DNA of 10,131 nucleotides, from NCBI GenBank assembly GCA_964607315.1, contig CAZSKA010000144.1:1-10131 (forward strand). Reading direction: 5' to 3'. Positions 1 to 7,444 of this stretch are shown here, in pieces. Numbering within the stretch: the stretch's first letter is position 1; each line of letters begins with the position of its first letter. This DNA is from JAHDFB01 sp964607315. GTDB lineage: Bacteria; Bacteroidota; Bacteroidia; Chitinophagales; Saprospiraceae. The position numbers were made by a program, and so were the translations under genes. Below the pieces are notes generated by a model. The model worked only from the letters and a program-made list of their open reading frames with translations, was not told the origin of the DNA and searched no databases.

Positions 1-3000
1 GAAGAAAACATCAACTCATTTCAATGGAATAAGATGCCCGCTTCATCAAAATTCCAAAATGGTTATTATGGTTGGATTCAATTTTTTGAAACACCCAAAC
101 AAGAGATTCAAAATGATTTTGAAGATAGGAATTTAGAACTGATAGAATACCTTCCAAATAAAACATATGTTTTTTATTTTCCAGAAAACACTTCTATCCA
201 ATTCTTAAAAGATAGGGGAGTAAGAGCCATTGTACCCATTGAAAATAAGTATAAACTTTCACCTGCTTTAAAGTTGACACCTTATCCAGATTATGCTATG
301 GACGGAAAAAATATTTTGGTCACTTTAGTATTGCACAATCAAGTAACTTCTCATGATTTAATTGATGAATTTACAAGAAGACAAATTAGAATAGAACACG
401 AATATAAAGGACATAATATTCTAAACCTTTCTGTTCCCATTGACGAATTAGAGGGTTTAGCTAATTTACCATTTGTAAAATGGCTTGAATTAAAATCGCC
501 ACCAGTTGTGAGTCACGACAATAGAGGAAGGAATTTACATAGAGCTAATGGTTTAGATACACAAACACCTGGCGGAAGAAATTATACTGGAGCTGGCATT
601 GGAGTTATGGTCAGAGACGATGGTACAATTGGGCCTCATATTGATTTCGAAGGAAGATTAGACAATCGAAATACAGCTCAATTTGATCCAACATTAAATC
701 ATGGTGATGGAGTGGCTGGTGTTATGGCAGGAGCAGGAAATATAAATCCTTCTATGCGAGGAATGGCAGCTGGTGCTGATATATATAACGCTGATCGGTT
801 TGAAAGTTTTCTAAATTTTGAAGTAAGCTCTCTTTTCAACGATGATATTGTTCAAATCACAAATACTTCTTCTGGTCCACAATGTAGTAATGATTATCTA
901 ATGGATGCTGTCATAGTCGATCAACAAAGCAATGATATACCTTCCTTACTACATGTTTTTTCTGGTGGTAATGCAAATGGAGGAGCGGATTGTGGTTATG
1001 GAGCAGGAAATCAATGGGCAAATCTTGGGGGTGCGGACAAAATTGCTAAAAACATTATAGCTGTTGCGAATGTAATTTTCGATGGTACGATAACCAATTC
1101 AAGTTCGAGAGGACCTGCTTATGATGGAAGGATAAAACCAGACATTTCCGCACATGGAGATGGGCAATTTACTACAGATGAGAATAATCAATATGCTTTA
1201 TTTGGTGGTACTTCTGCCGCTGCTCCTGGTGTTGCAGGAGTTGCTGCTCAATTGTACGAAGTTTATGGCGATCAAAATAATGGAGCATTACCAGAATCAG
1301 CATTAATAAAAGCAATCATGTTGAATGCCGCCAATGATGTTGGAAATATAGGTCCTGATTTTATTTATGGATGGGGAATTGTCAATGGACTTCGTGCTGG
1401 TAAAACAATTGAAGATGGAAGATATTTAAGTGATAATATTGCTCAAGGGGAAACAAACAATCATGTTATCAATGTCCCTTCAGGTACTGCTCAAGTGAGA
1501 TTTATGGTCTATTGGAGAGACCCCACAGCTTCTTTGGGCGCAAGCTCTGCTTTGGTCAACGACCTTGATTTAGTAGTAAATGATCCAGCTAATAATACAC
1601 TACTTCCATGGATTCTTAACTCAGCACCAAATACTACCGCGCTTAATACTCCAGCTACAACTGGTGAAGATCATCTAAACAACATGGAACAAGTTTTAAT
1701 CAATGATCCAACTGCCGGAGAATATACCTTAGATATTTCAGGATTTAATATACCTGTGGGACCACAAGAGTATTTTGTGGTTTATGAAGTTATTCCAGAA
1801 AACATAACTGTCACTCACCCAAATGGTGGAGAAAGTTTTGAGGTTGGTGCAAACGAAGTTATTCATTGGGATGTGGTTAATACGACGGAAGATTTTCAAC
1901 TTGAATATTCTGTAAATAACGGAGCAAGTTGGATGAATATTACTACTGTTCCAGCGAATAGAAGAAACTATGTTTGGTCAGTACCTTCATCCGTTACAGG
2001 GGCTACCTTGGTAAGGGTTTCAAGTGGTTCTTTTACGGATACTAGCGATAGTAATTTTTCTATAGCAGAACGAGTGCAGGGTTTTGAATTTTCGCAAATA
2101 TGTCCAGGTGAGGTAACTTTTGATTGGGATGCAGTAGAAAATGCTGAATCTTACGATGTTTATTTATTAGGTCAAAAATATATGGAAGTGGCTGGTAGCA
2201 CAAGCTCAACATCAATAACGATACCTATCCCAGATCCAACAATCGAATTATGGGCTGCTATTGTAGCAAAAAATGACACAGAAGGTTGGGCTTCTCTACG
2301 TACCATTGCTATAAAAAGTACAGGAGAATTAATTAATTGTCCATTAGCTAGCGATATAGCAACAATTGAAATAGGGAATGAGCCAGATGATTTTTTAATC
2401 TTATGTGCTGACCCAGCAGGTGTTGAAATATCAGCAGTGTTTAGTAATACGGGAACTGAGCCTCAAAGCAATTTTGAAGTATCCTATCAATTGGGCAATC
2501 AACCAATGATTACGGAACTGTTTTCTGGAACAATTGTGCCTGGAGAGGAGGTGGACTTTACATTTGATACACCTTTATTAGTTGCAAACACAGGTTCATT
2601 TCCATTAACAATTTCGGCTAATTTAGCCACAGATCTAAACGAGTTTAATGATGCTGCAACCCTAGAAGTCTTTGCACTTGTTGATGCTACTGCTCTAGAT
2701 TTTGAAGAAGATTTTGAAACTGACGGAATTACCCCAAGCGGATGGTCTATCATCAATGAAGATGGAGGATTTACTTGGGCGGAAGCAAACGGAATTTTAG
2801 GTATTGATGGAGACATTACAACCACTGCATTTATGGATAACTTCGCTTACGATGCACAAGGAGCAGAAGATTTTCTGGTCACTGAATTCTTTGACCTTCC
2901 AGAAGGTGATGCAACTTTAAATTTTGACTTAGCTAAAGCACAATGGAATTCACAACTCGTAGATCGTTTACGTGTGGAGATTTCTATAGATTGTGGAGAT

Positions 3001-3483
3001 ACTTTTATTCCGATTTATGATAAAACAGGTTTAGAATTATCTACTTTACCAAGTTATAATAATACAGATGCTTGGTCGCCAACAAGTGCTAATGACTGGA
3101 GAACTGAAGAAATAGATTTGACACCATATTTAGGTGAAGTAGCTCTATTTCGATTTGTAAATGTAAATGGATTTTCAAATAATACCTACATCGATAATAT
3201 TAGATTAAATTCAACTCTAGTGGGTATCGAAGAAACTATTCCGTCGAATTTCAAATTATTCCCAAACCCAGCCTCAAAAACTTTAACTTTATCGTTGGAT
3301 GAACCACTTTCAAAAGAGGCATCTGTTTTTATAACTAATAATCTAGGACAAACGGTTTTTTACCAAGAATTGGAAGGTAATATTACTACTGTTTTTGATG
3401 TTTCAAATTATACAACTGGATTGTATTTTTTAACCATAACATCAAATGGTGTTTCGGAAACTAAAAAATTGATTATCGAATAG
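1..3483 (+). CDS. Secreted S8 (subtilisin-like) serine protease with C-terminal T9SS sorting domain, 5' partial
   Basis: The frame is open from base 1 and no signal peptide is visible, so the true start lies before the window; the ATG at 34 (residue 1 below) falls inside the propeptide. Domains seen: propeptide-like part (about 1-160); S8 catalytic domain (about 180-460) with Asp195 in DDG, His223 in HGDGVAG, oxyanion Asn313 in SGGN and Ser394 in GGTSAAAPG; a KP-43-like beta-barrel (about 465-590, containing LVNDLDLVV); an Ig-like/Kre9-like module (590-676, starting THPNGGE); an Fn3-like module (680-762); a CARDB-like module (795-880); a MAM/jelly-roll-like module (888-1060); and a type A T9SS sorting domain (1072-1149, with LFPNP and the end KKLIIE). 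Family knowledge predicts Sec export, outer-membrane passage by T9SS and surface attachment or release, giving an extracellular endopeptidase. Substrate is unknown. Accessory module names are fold-level guesses; protease and sorting domain are secure. Confidence 0.95.
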   Translation, partial: EENINSFQWNKMPASSKFQNGYYGWIQFFETPKQEIQNDFEDRNLELIEYLPNKTYVFYFPENTSIQFLKDRGVRAIVPIENKYKLSPALKLTPYPDYAMDGKNILVTLVLHNQVTSHDLIDEFTRRQIRIEHEYKGHNILNLSVPIDELEGLANLPFVKWLELKSPPVVSHDNRGRNLHRANGLDTQTPGGRNYTGAGIGVMVRDDGTIGPHIDFEGRLDNRNTAQFDPTLNHGDGVAGVMAGAGNINPSMRGMAAGADIYNADRFESFLNFEVSSLFNDDIVQITNTSSGPQCSNDYLMDAVIVDQQSNDIPSLLHVFSGGNANGGADCGYGAGNQWANLGGADKIAKNIIAVANVIFDGTITNSSSRGPAYDGRIKPDISAHGDGQFTTDENNQYALFGGTSAAAPGVAGVAAQLYEVYGDQNNGALPESALIKAIMLNAANDVGNIGPDFIYGWGIVNGLRAGKTIEDGRYLSDNIAQGETNNHVINVPSGTAQVRFMVYWRDPTASLGASSALVNDLDLVVNDPANNTLLPWILNSAPNTTALNTPATTGEDHLNNMEQVLINDPTAGEYTLDISGFNIPVGPQEYFVVYEVIPENITVTHPNGGESFEVGANEVIHWDVVNTTEDFQLEYSVNNGASWMNITTVPANRRNYVWSVPSSVTGATLVRVSSGSFTDTSDSNFSIAERVQGFEFSQICPGEVTFDWDAVENAESYDVYLLGQKYMEVAGSTSSTSITIPIPDPTIELWAAIVAKNDTEGWASLRTIAIKSTGELINCPLASDIATIEIGNEPDDFLILCADPAGVEISAVFSNTGTEPQSNFEVSYQLGNQPMITELFSGTIVPGEEVDFTFDTPLLVANTGSFPLTISANLATDLNEFNDAATLEVFALVDATALDFEEDFETDGITPSGWSIINEDGGFTWAEANGILGIDGDITTTAFMDNFAYDAQGAEDFLVTEFFDLPEGDATLNFDLAKAQWNSQLVDRLRVEISIDCGDTFIPIYDKTGLELSTLPSYNNTDAWSPTSANDWRTEEIDLTPYLGEVALFRFVNVNGFSNNTYIDNIRLNSTLVGIEETIPSNFKLFPNPASKTLTLSLDEPLSKEASVFITNNLGQTVFYQELEGNITTVFDVSNYTTGLYFLTITSNGVSETKKLIIE

Positions 3484-3590
3484 CGCTCTGGCTCATTTGA
3501 CTTTCATAATTGTTAACGGTGAGCACATGTTTCGTCTTTTGTCGAAGAGATGTAGAGAAGATATTGTACGTACGGTGTTGATAGAGGCGC

Positions 3591-3616
3591 ACCTCGGCTA
3601 GCACGCTAGTCGAGGT
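3591..3616. repeat. GC-rich hairpin, 11-bp stem with 4-base loop
   Basis: Arm 3591-3601 (ACCTCGGCTAG) pairs with arm 3606-3616 (CTAGTCGAGGT) around the loop CACG, with one G-T wobble. It lies in a GC-rich island within very AT-rich sequence, and no T-run follows directly on either strand, so it is not a standard intrinsic terminator. It may be a structured part of the repeat element that surrounds it. Confidence 0.5.
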
Positions 3617-3683
3617 CGTCTACTTGATTATCTAGGTTTCTATTTTATTTTTTTTGATTTTGAATTAAGTTTAAATTGACTTA

Positions 3684-3830
3684 TCAATCCTGCTTCAAAT
3701 ACAATTTGAACTCTAAATTTGCGGTAATCTTTCTAATTAATTTCCCTGTTTTTTCGATAAATAGCGCTATAAAAGGCCTATTACGACCTGAAATGCCTTT
3801 GAAATAAAAGCTTAGCCAATTTTTGCTCAA
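3684..3830 (-). other. Short open frame (48 codons), probable remnant or repeat-encoded peptide
   Basis: The minus-strand frame starts at a TTG (3830) and ends at TGA (3684-3686). It reads as a plausible basic peptide, including SGRNRPFIALFIEKTGKL, with a normal-looking amino-acid mix, but it has no ATG and no recognised domain. A different frame over the neighbouring bases, upstream on this strand, also stays open through the twin hairpins. That is what a frameshifted ancient gene, or a dispersed repeat that happens to lack stops, would show. I do not recognise a family and would not call it a functional gene. Confidence 0.2.
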
Positions 3831-3862
3831 TCACCATAGTGGTGACTGACGCTGTGGCGTCA
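3831..3862. repeat. Two adjacent perfect small hairpins
   Basis: Hairpin one (3831-3845) pairs TCACCA with TGGTGA around the loop TAG. One base later, hairpin two (3847-3862) pairs TGACGC with GCGTCA around the loop TGTG. Both six-base stems are perfect. Neither is followed by a T-run. Their side-by-side placement inside the inverted-repeat-bounded segment suggests a structured repeat rather than a transcription signal. Confidence 0.5.
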
Positions 3863-3890
3863 CAAGTAATGATACATTCGCAAAAAGTTG

Positions 3891-3980
3891 TTATTTCTTT
3901 GGCATTACAGTTCTTCCGCCTTCAAAAACTTTGATTGTTGGACAGGCATTACGAAGTTCTATTATTTCATGCAGGTTAAA
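3891..3980 (-). other. Short open frame (29 codons) without a start codon, probable gene remnant
   Basis: The frame runs between stops on the minus strand and reads FNLHEIIELRNACPTIKV, then FEGGRTVMPKK, then TAA at 3891-3893. It has no ATG, GTG or TTG at its beginning and is too short to be a domain. The composition looks protein-like, so it may be the tail of a lost gene carried in by the surrounding repeat segment. No family is recognised. Confidence 0.2.
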
Positions 3981-3989
3981 TTACAATGA

Positions 3990-4023
3990 CCTATCCTAAT
4001 ATTTAGGATGGGTTATTTTTATT
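3990..4023 (+). terminator. Rho-independent terminator, + strand
   Basis: A ten-pair stem (3990-3999 with 4003-4012, one G-T wobble, core ATCCTAA/TTAGGAT) around the loop TAT is followed by GTTATTTTTATTATT-type T-rich sequence. It points along the + strand. The nearest + strand gene is the S8 protease, whose stop is about 500 bases away. It is therefore either that gene's displaced terminator or the end of an unrecognised transcript. It also sits just inside the right inverted-repeat arm. Confidence 0.6.
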
Positions 4024-4222
4024 ATTATAGTTAACGTGAATTATGAAAAGTCAATGCACAGAACTAACATATCGTAGTAGATTTTAATTAAACCTTACAT
4101 ATTATCATCTCCATACGCGGAAGCGCTGGGAATGGCCTGTCACACTTTTGTTTTTCGATGAAAAAATTGTATTAAAGAATTAAATGTTTACTTTCCCCTT
4201 GAGTTTTAAATTAAGCTATAAG

Positions 4223-4279
4223 TGATGAGCGGAATCGCGAACCATGGACATAACGACCCGAAGGGTTCCGCCCTAATCA
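4223..4279. repeat. Compound inverted repeat downstream of the CHAT gene
   Basis: GCGGAA at 4229-4234 is complementary to TTCCGC at 4266-4271, and the flanking TGAT and ATCA extend the pairing imperfectly outward. Inside are the palindromes TCGCGA and CCATGG and a small hairpin ACCC-GAA-GGGT (4256-4266). It begins about 20 bases past the stop of the minus-strand CHAT gene. It could stall transcription or protect the messenger end, but there is no T-run on the minus strand. A dispersed intergenic repeat is equally possible. Confidence 0.4.
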
Positions 4280-4299
4280 TTAACAATAATCCAATAGAA

Positions 4300-7200
4300 C
4301 TAGCTCTTTGATTTTGCTCTATTTATTCCTAAAAGAAGGAGCAATGCAACTATTGCTATTAAGGCGATGTTTTTATATGGAAATTTCTTTTCAAACTCCA
4401 ATGGGCTATCCGTTCCTAAATAAACAAAGGAACTCCAAAAATAGGGATGTGTTTTACTTTCTGTAGCCAAGTAGTTAAGTTTTGCTTCTCTTAATGCCTT
4501 TGCTTTATCAAGTCCTTCATCCAGTTTTTCGTAAAACTTGGTCATTACTTTATTAGTAGATTCATCATTTGCTTGCCACAAACTCATGACAATATTTCTA
4601 GTACCTGCATGTCTGAAAGCTCTTCCCAAGGACATGACACCTTCGCCTTTTTTGTATTGACCTAGACCTGTATTACAAGCACTCAAAACAACTAGTTCGC
4701 TTGGAATACTCATGTTATATAATTCATATGCATGAAGTATATTATCTGTGTCAGTTTCTGAAAATATCATTCCTGATAACATAGGATCTTCCTCATGTGT
4801 ATAAGCATGCATAGCAAGGTGAAGCACATTAAAATCCTTTACTTTGGTTTTAAACGTTTCCACTGTTGCATCTTTCCCTAAAAGATACTCTCCATTCATA
4901 AGTTTACTCACTTGCACAGCTTCTTTTTCTGTATGAATTAAAGATGAAAAACCTGCTCTACTTGCTATTAAGCCTGTAGGATTAGGAGGGTACTCCGGTG
5001 CTATGGCCAACAAAGCGTTTTTCGGTGTTTCTTCTTGCTCTAAACTCGCAAAATGTAGGGTGCTGGAAAATGCATATTTGATGGTTGCAAATTTTAATAA
5101 GTAGGGTAGTGCACCATAGTTTACATCCTTACTTTCCACCGCTTCTTTTAACAATAATCCAAAGGGTAAATAACTTAATTCACCATCAGGGATAATCAGT
5201 AAATCTTCGCTGTTATAATCGGGTAGGAGTTTGTTGAATAGCTTGCGAGAAAGCTGGGTGAATTTCTGATAGACTTCCGGTGAATTACTATTGTTGATTG
5301 CAATGTTTTCATCAGATATTAATTCAAGTAAGTCTTCTAAATCTTCCTCGTATTCATGCGTTTTAACTTTGTAAAGCTTGCTCTGATTTTTGCCTATTTT
5401 CAGAATAAATAAGTAGCTTTCCGTGTAGGTGTTTTCGTACAGTATTTCATTGTCTTTTAATTGATTTTGAACATTTTTTAAAGAGATGTTTTCTACTTGA
5501 TTTTTAATCTTATTGGTGAGCGGGTATTTTTCTTTAATATAAGTTTGAATTGCTTTTCGCTCTTCTTGTAAATCAAAAATTTCTGCTCCTAAATCTATAT
5601 ATTTTTTATTGTTTTTGAATTGATTTTGAGTAGCAGTTAGTTCGTCTATTTTTGATGAAACTCGACGTAATTTAACTGAAATGCTATCAGGAATCATGGT
5701 ATGCTGAATGCGTTTTCCTGATTGAAGCGCTTCCAGAAGACTCAATCCTTTATCCTTTTCCATGTAGTAAAAAGCTTGCTCTTCTTGATTGGTCATTTGT
5801 TCGCAAATTTCTATTCCTTTAGAATAAATTCCGTGACCCATTTCACCTAGGAATATTTTTGCGGATGTAGTTAGAAAAGAGGCTCTTGATTCGTCCAATA
5901 AATCATCTGCTGCATTAATACTTTTGATTGCTGATCCGAGCAAAATAGGATGCTCTTCAAACTGTGATTTTTGTTTGATTTTTTCTGCCTTATTGCGCAA
6001 TATTTCAATTGACCAATTTTCATAAAAAACCTGTTCAGCATTTGGGTTGTGATCCAAAGAAGAATATTCCCAACCATTAGATAATTCCCATAGACCTTGT
6101 TGATATAGATCTATTGCTTTATCTGTATCCTTTGTAGTTCTTGCAAGATTTAAACATGACAAGGAGCGGTCGTAGCTTTTGTCTGGTGCAACTTTATAGG
6201 CGCGATCATAGGCTTTTTGGAATAGTTGATGTGCACCCAGCGTGTCGAGATGTTCTATTAAACAAACTCCTTTACTTAACCATAATTCAATCCATCTTGC
6301 GTGATCTTTAGAAACTGATGCGGCGAATATTTTTTCATTTTCTTCATAATACTCAATCGCTTTTTCTCGTAATGCTCTAACATCTGGATGAGTGGCATCT
6401 ATATCACTTGAAGTTGCTTCTAGTTGTTGGGCCATATAGTTATGTGCTTTTCCAAGATTCATGGTGGAATTTCCTTCCTGATAGCTATATTTTCCATTAT
6501 GTATTTTTCGATACATATTTTTAGCTGTGGTGTACCATTCTAAGGATTCTTTATGCGCTTTTTCTGTTTCTAATACATTTCCCATTTGATGATAACTATG
6601 TGCTACATTTATCTCAAAAGTGTTCTCCATATTCTTATAGATTTCCATGGATTTAGAAATGTATAGTTTCGAAGTTTCAAAGTCTCTTTTGCGCTGGTAC
6701 ATCTGAGATAATCCATTATAAGCTTTAGCTTCGGCATCTTTATTTCCCTCTTCTATTGCACCCTTTAAAGCGATAGTTTGTGTTTCTATGGCTTTGTCAA
6801 GCATTCCCCAGTCTTGATATATTCCAGATATCGATTTGATTGTTCGTAAGGTACTATTTGCATTTTTACCTAAAGCGTCCATTTTTAGGGGTAAAGCGCG
6901 TTCATAATAATAAAGCGCACTATCTAATTGACGTTTTCTTTGATATACCGCTCCAATATTATTAAGCATGAAACTGCGGTATTTTATTCTCTCTTTTTCG
7001 TCTTCTACTTTTTGATAATATTTTAAAGCAATTCGATTATTTGTAATTGCTTGTTCGTAGGCGTGCGATTCTAGGTAGGCTTTACCAGCTGCATGATATA
7101 ATTTGGGATGTATGATGTGAAATTCATCCGGTTGATTTTCTTCAAAATGAGAAATAGCTTTTTCTATTTCAATTTTTGCTGTTTCAAATTCAAAAAGATC

Positions 7201-7434
7201 TATGTAGTTATAGCAAATGGCATATTTTGTCTCATAATATTTTATCCAATTCTTATTTGTAAAGTATATGGAAAGTGCATCTTCGTAAAGCAAATTACTT
7301 TCTTTATAAGCACGTTCTGAAGCTAAAGCTTCAGCTTCTGCAAATAGTTTGTCTGCATTAGACTGCCCCGAAATGTAGTTAATTGAAAATGATAAAAACG
7401 TAATAAAGAAAATAAAGGTCTTTATCCTCAGCAA
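4300..7434 (-). CDS. Exported TPR-CHAT caspase-like protease with C-terminal membrane anchor
   Basis: No ATG occurs in the first 150 codons. I chose the TTG at 7434, which lies 10 bases past the upstream stop and gives a classic signal peptide (MLRIKTF, hydrophobic core, ending YISGQ). A TTG at 7473 adds 13 residues and overlaps the upstream gene by 29 bases. Counting from 7434 (1044 residues): TPR-type helical repeats about 25-460, a helical linker about 475-720, and a CHAT domain about 730-1007 with the dyad His876 (HLAMHA) and Cys920 (LSACNTG), plus the conserved GEGVMSLGRAF and NIVMSLWQ. A hydrophobic segment (1023-1037) followed by NRAKSKS looks like a membrane anchor. CHAT proteins are clan CD, caspase/separase-like cysteine peptidases, often activated through their TPRs. 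The predicted topology puts repeats and protease in the periplasm. It is the last gene of a three-gene operon with a sigma factor. Substrate unknown. Confidence 0.93.
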   Translation of the reverse strand: MLRIKTFIFFITFLSFSINYISGQSNADKLFAEAEALASERAYKESNLLYEDALSIYFTNKNWIKYYETKYAICYNYIDLFEFETAKIEIEKAISHFEENQPDEFHIIHPKLYHAAGKAYLESHAYEQAITNNRIALKYYQKVEDEKERIKYRSFMLNNIGAVYQRKRQLDSALYYYERALPLKMDALGKNANSTLRTIKSISGIYQDWGMLDKAIETQTIALKGAIEEGNKDAEAKAYNGLSQMYQRKRDFETSKLYISKSMEIYKNMENTFEINVAHSYHQMGNVLETEKAHKESLEWYTTAKNMYRKIHNGKYSYQEGNSTMNLGKAHNYMAQQLEATSSDIDATHPDVRALREKAIEYYEENEKIFAASVSKDHARWIELWLSKGVCLIEHLDTLGAHQLFQKAYDRAYKVAPDKSYDRSLSCLNLARTTKDTDKAIDLYQQGLWELSNGWEYSSLDHNPNAEQVFYENWSIEILRNKAEKIKQKSQFEEHPILLGSAIKSINAADDLLDESRASFLTTSAKIFLGEMGHGIYSKGIEICEQMTNQEEQAFYYMEKDKGLSLLEALQSGKRIQHTMIPDSISVKLRRVSSKIDELTATQNQFKNNKKYIDLGAEIFDLQEERKAIQTYIKEKYPLTNKIKNQVENISLKNVQNQLKDNEILYENTYTESYLFILKIGKNQSKLYKVKTHEYEEDLEDLLELISDENIAINNSNSPEVYQKFTQLSRKLFNKLLPDYNSEDLLIIPDGELSYLPFGLLLKEAVESKDVNYGALPYLLKFATIKYAFSSTLHFASLEQEETPKNALLAIAPEYPPNPTGLIASRAGFSSLIHTEKEAVQVSKLMNGEYLLGKDATVETFKTKVKDFNVLHLAMHAYTHEEDPMLSGMIFSETDTDNILHAYELYNMSIPSELVVLSACNTGLGQYKKGEGVMSLGRAFRHAGTRNIVMSLWQANDESTNKVMTKFYEKLDEGLDKAKALREAKLNYLATESKTHPYFWSSFVYLGTDSPLEFEKKFPYKNIALIAIVALLLLLGINRAKSKS

Positions 7435-7444
7435 ATGAGAAGTG

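Larger units (their letters stand above)
3494..4056. repeat. Segment bounded by imperfect terminal inverted repeats (MITE-like or decayed element)
   Basis: The left arm, 3494-3517, begins CATTTGACTTTCATAATT and ends GTTAAC. The reverse complement of the right arm, 4030-4056, begins CATTGACTTTTCATAATT, then CAC, then GTTAAC. Aligned, 23 of the 24 left-arm bases match, with three small gaps of 1, 1 and 3 bases. The enclosed 563 bases carry hairpins and short degenerate frames but no transposase. No convincing target-site duplication is visible outside the arms. A non-autonomous mobile element or a decayed insertion would fit. An alternative is two unrelated copies of a dispersed short repeat that happen to face each other. 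Confidence 0.4.
3484..4299. other. Long convergent intergenic region with repeat debris and no intact gene
   Basis: This gap separates two convergent genes, the S8 protease and the CHAT protease. I see no full-length gene on either strand. It contains an imperfect inverted-repeat pair (3494-3517 and 4030-4056), a GC-rich hairpin (3591-3616), two adjacent small perfect hairpins (3831-3862), two protein-like but short minus-strand frames (3684-3830 and 3891-3980), a rho-independent terminator (3990-4023) and a compound inverted repeat next to the CHAT gene end (4223-4279). Local base composition is patchy: GC-rich patches near 3585-3620 and 4225-4275 stand out from AT-rich surroundings. The density of structure suggests accumulated dispersed repeats or a decayed mobile element rather than simple spacer. 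Confidence 0.7.

Noticed and set aside
2499..2825. Minus-strand open frame of 108 codons antisense to the S8 protease
   Set aside because: It lies wholly within the secure protease coding sequence, is serine/valine-rich as expected from an antisense reading, and has no recognisable motif.
3511..3520. GTTAAC near the left inverted repeat as a possible integron attC core site
   Set aside because: It does not fit the GTTRRRY core, no matching partner core with attC-like spacing is present, and no integrase or cassette series is seen. The same hexamer is explained by the inverted-repeat pair.
3484..4299. CRISPR array in the repeat-rich gap
   Set aside because: The repeats are inverted pairs and single hairpins; there are no regularly spaced direct repeats and no cas genes in the window.
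5871..6077. Minus-strand open frame of 68 codons inside the CHAT gene
   Set aside because: Same strand but another frame within the CHAT gene; no domain or plausible function.
7108..7320. Plus-strand frame of 70 codons rich in Phe, Ile and Lys
   Set aside because: Antisense to the TPR part of the CHAT gene; its hydrophobicity comes from the complement of Lys/Glu-rich helices.
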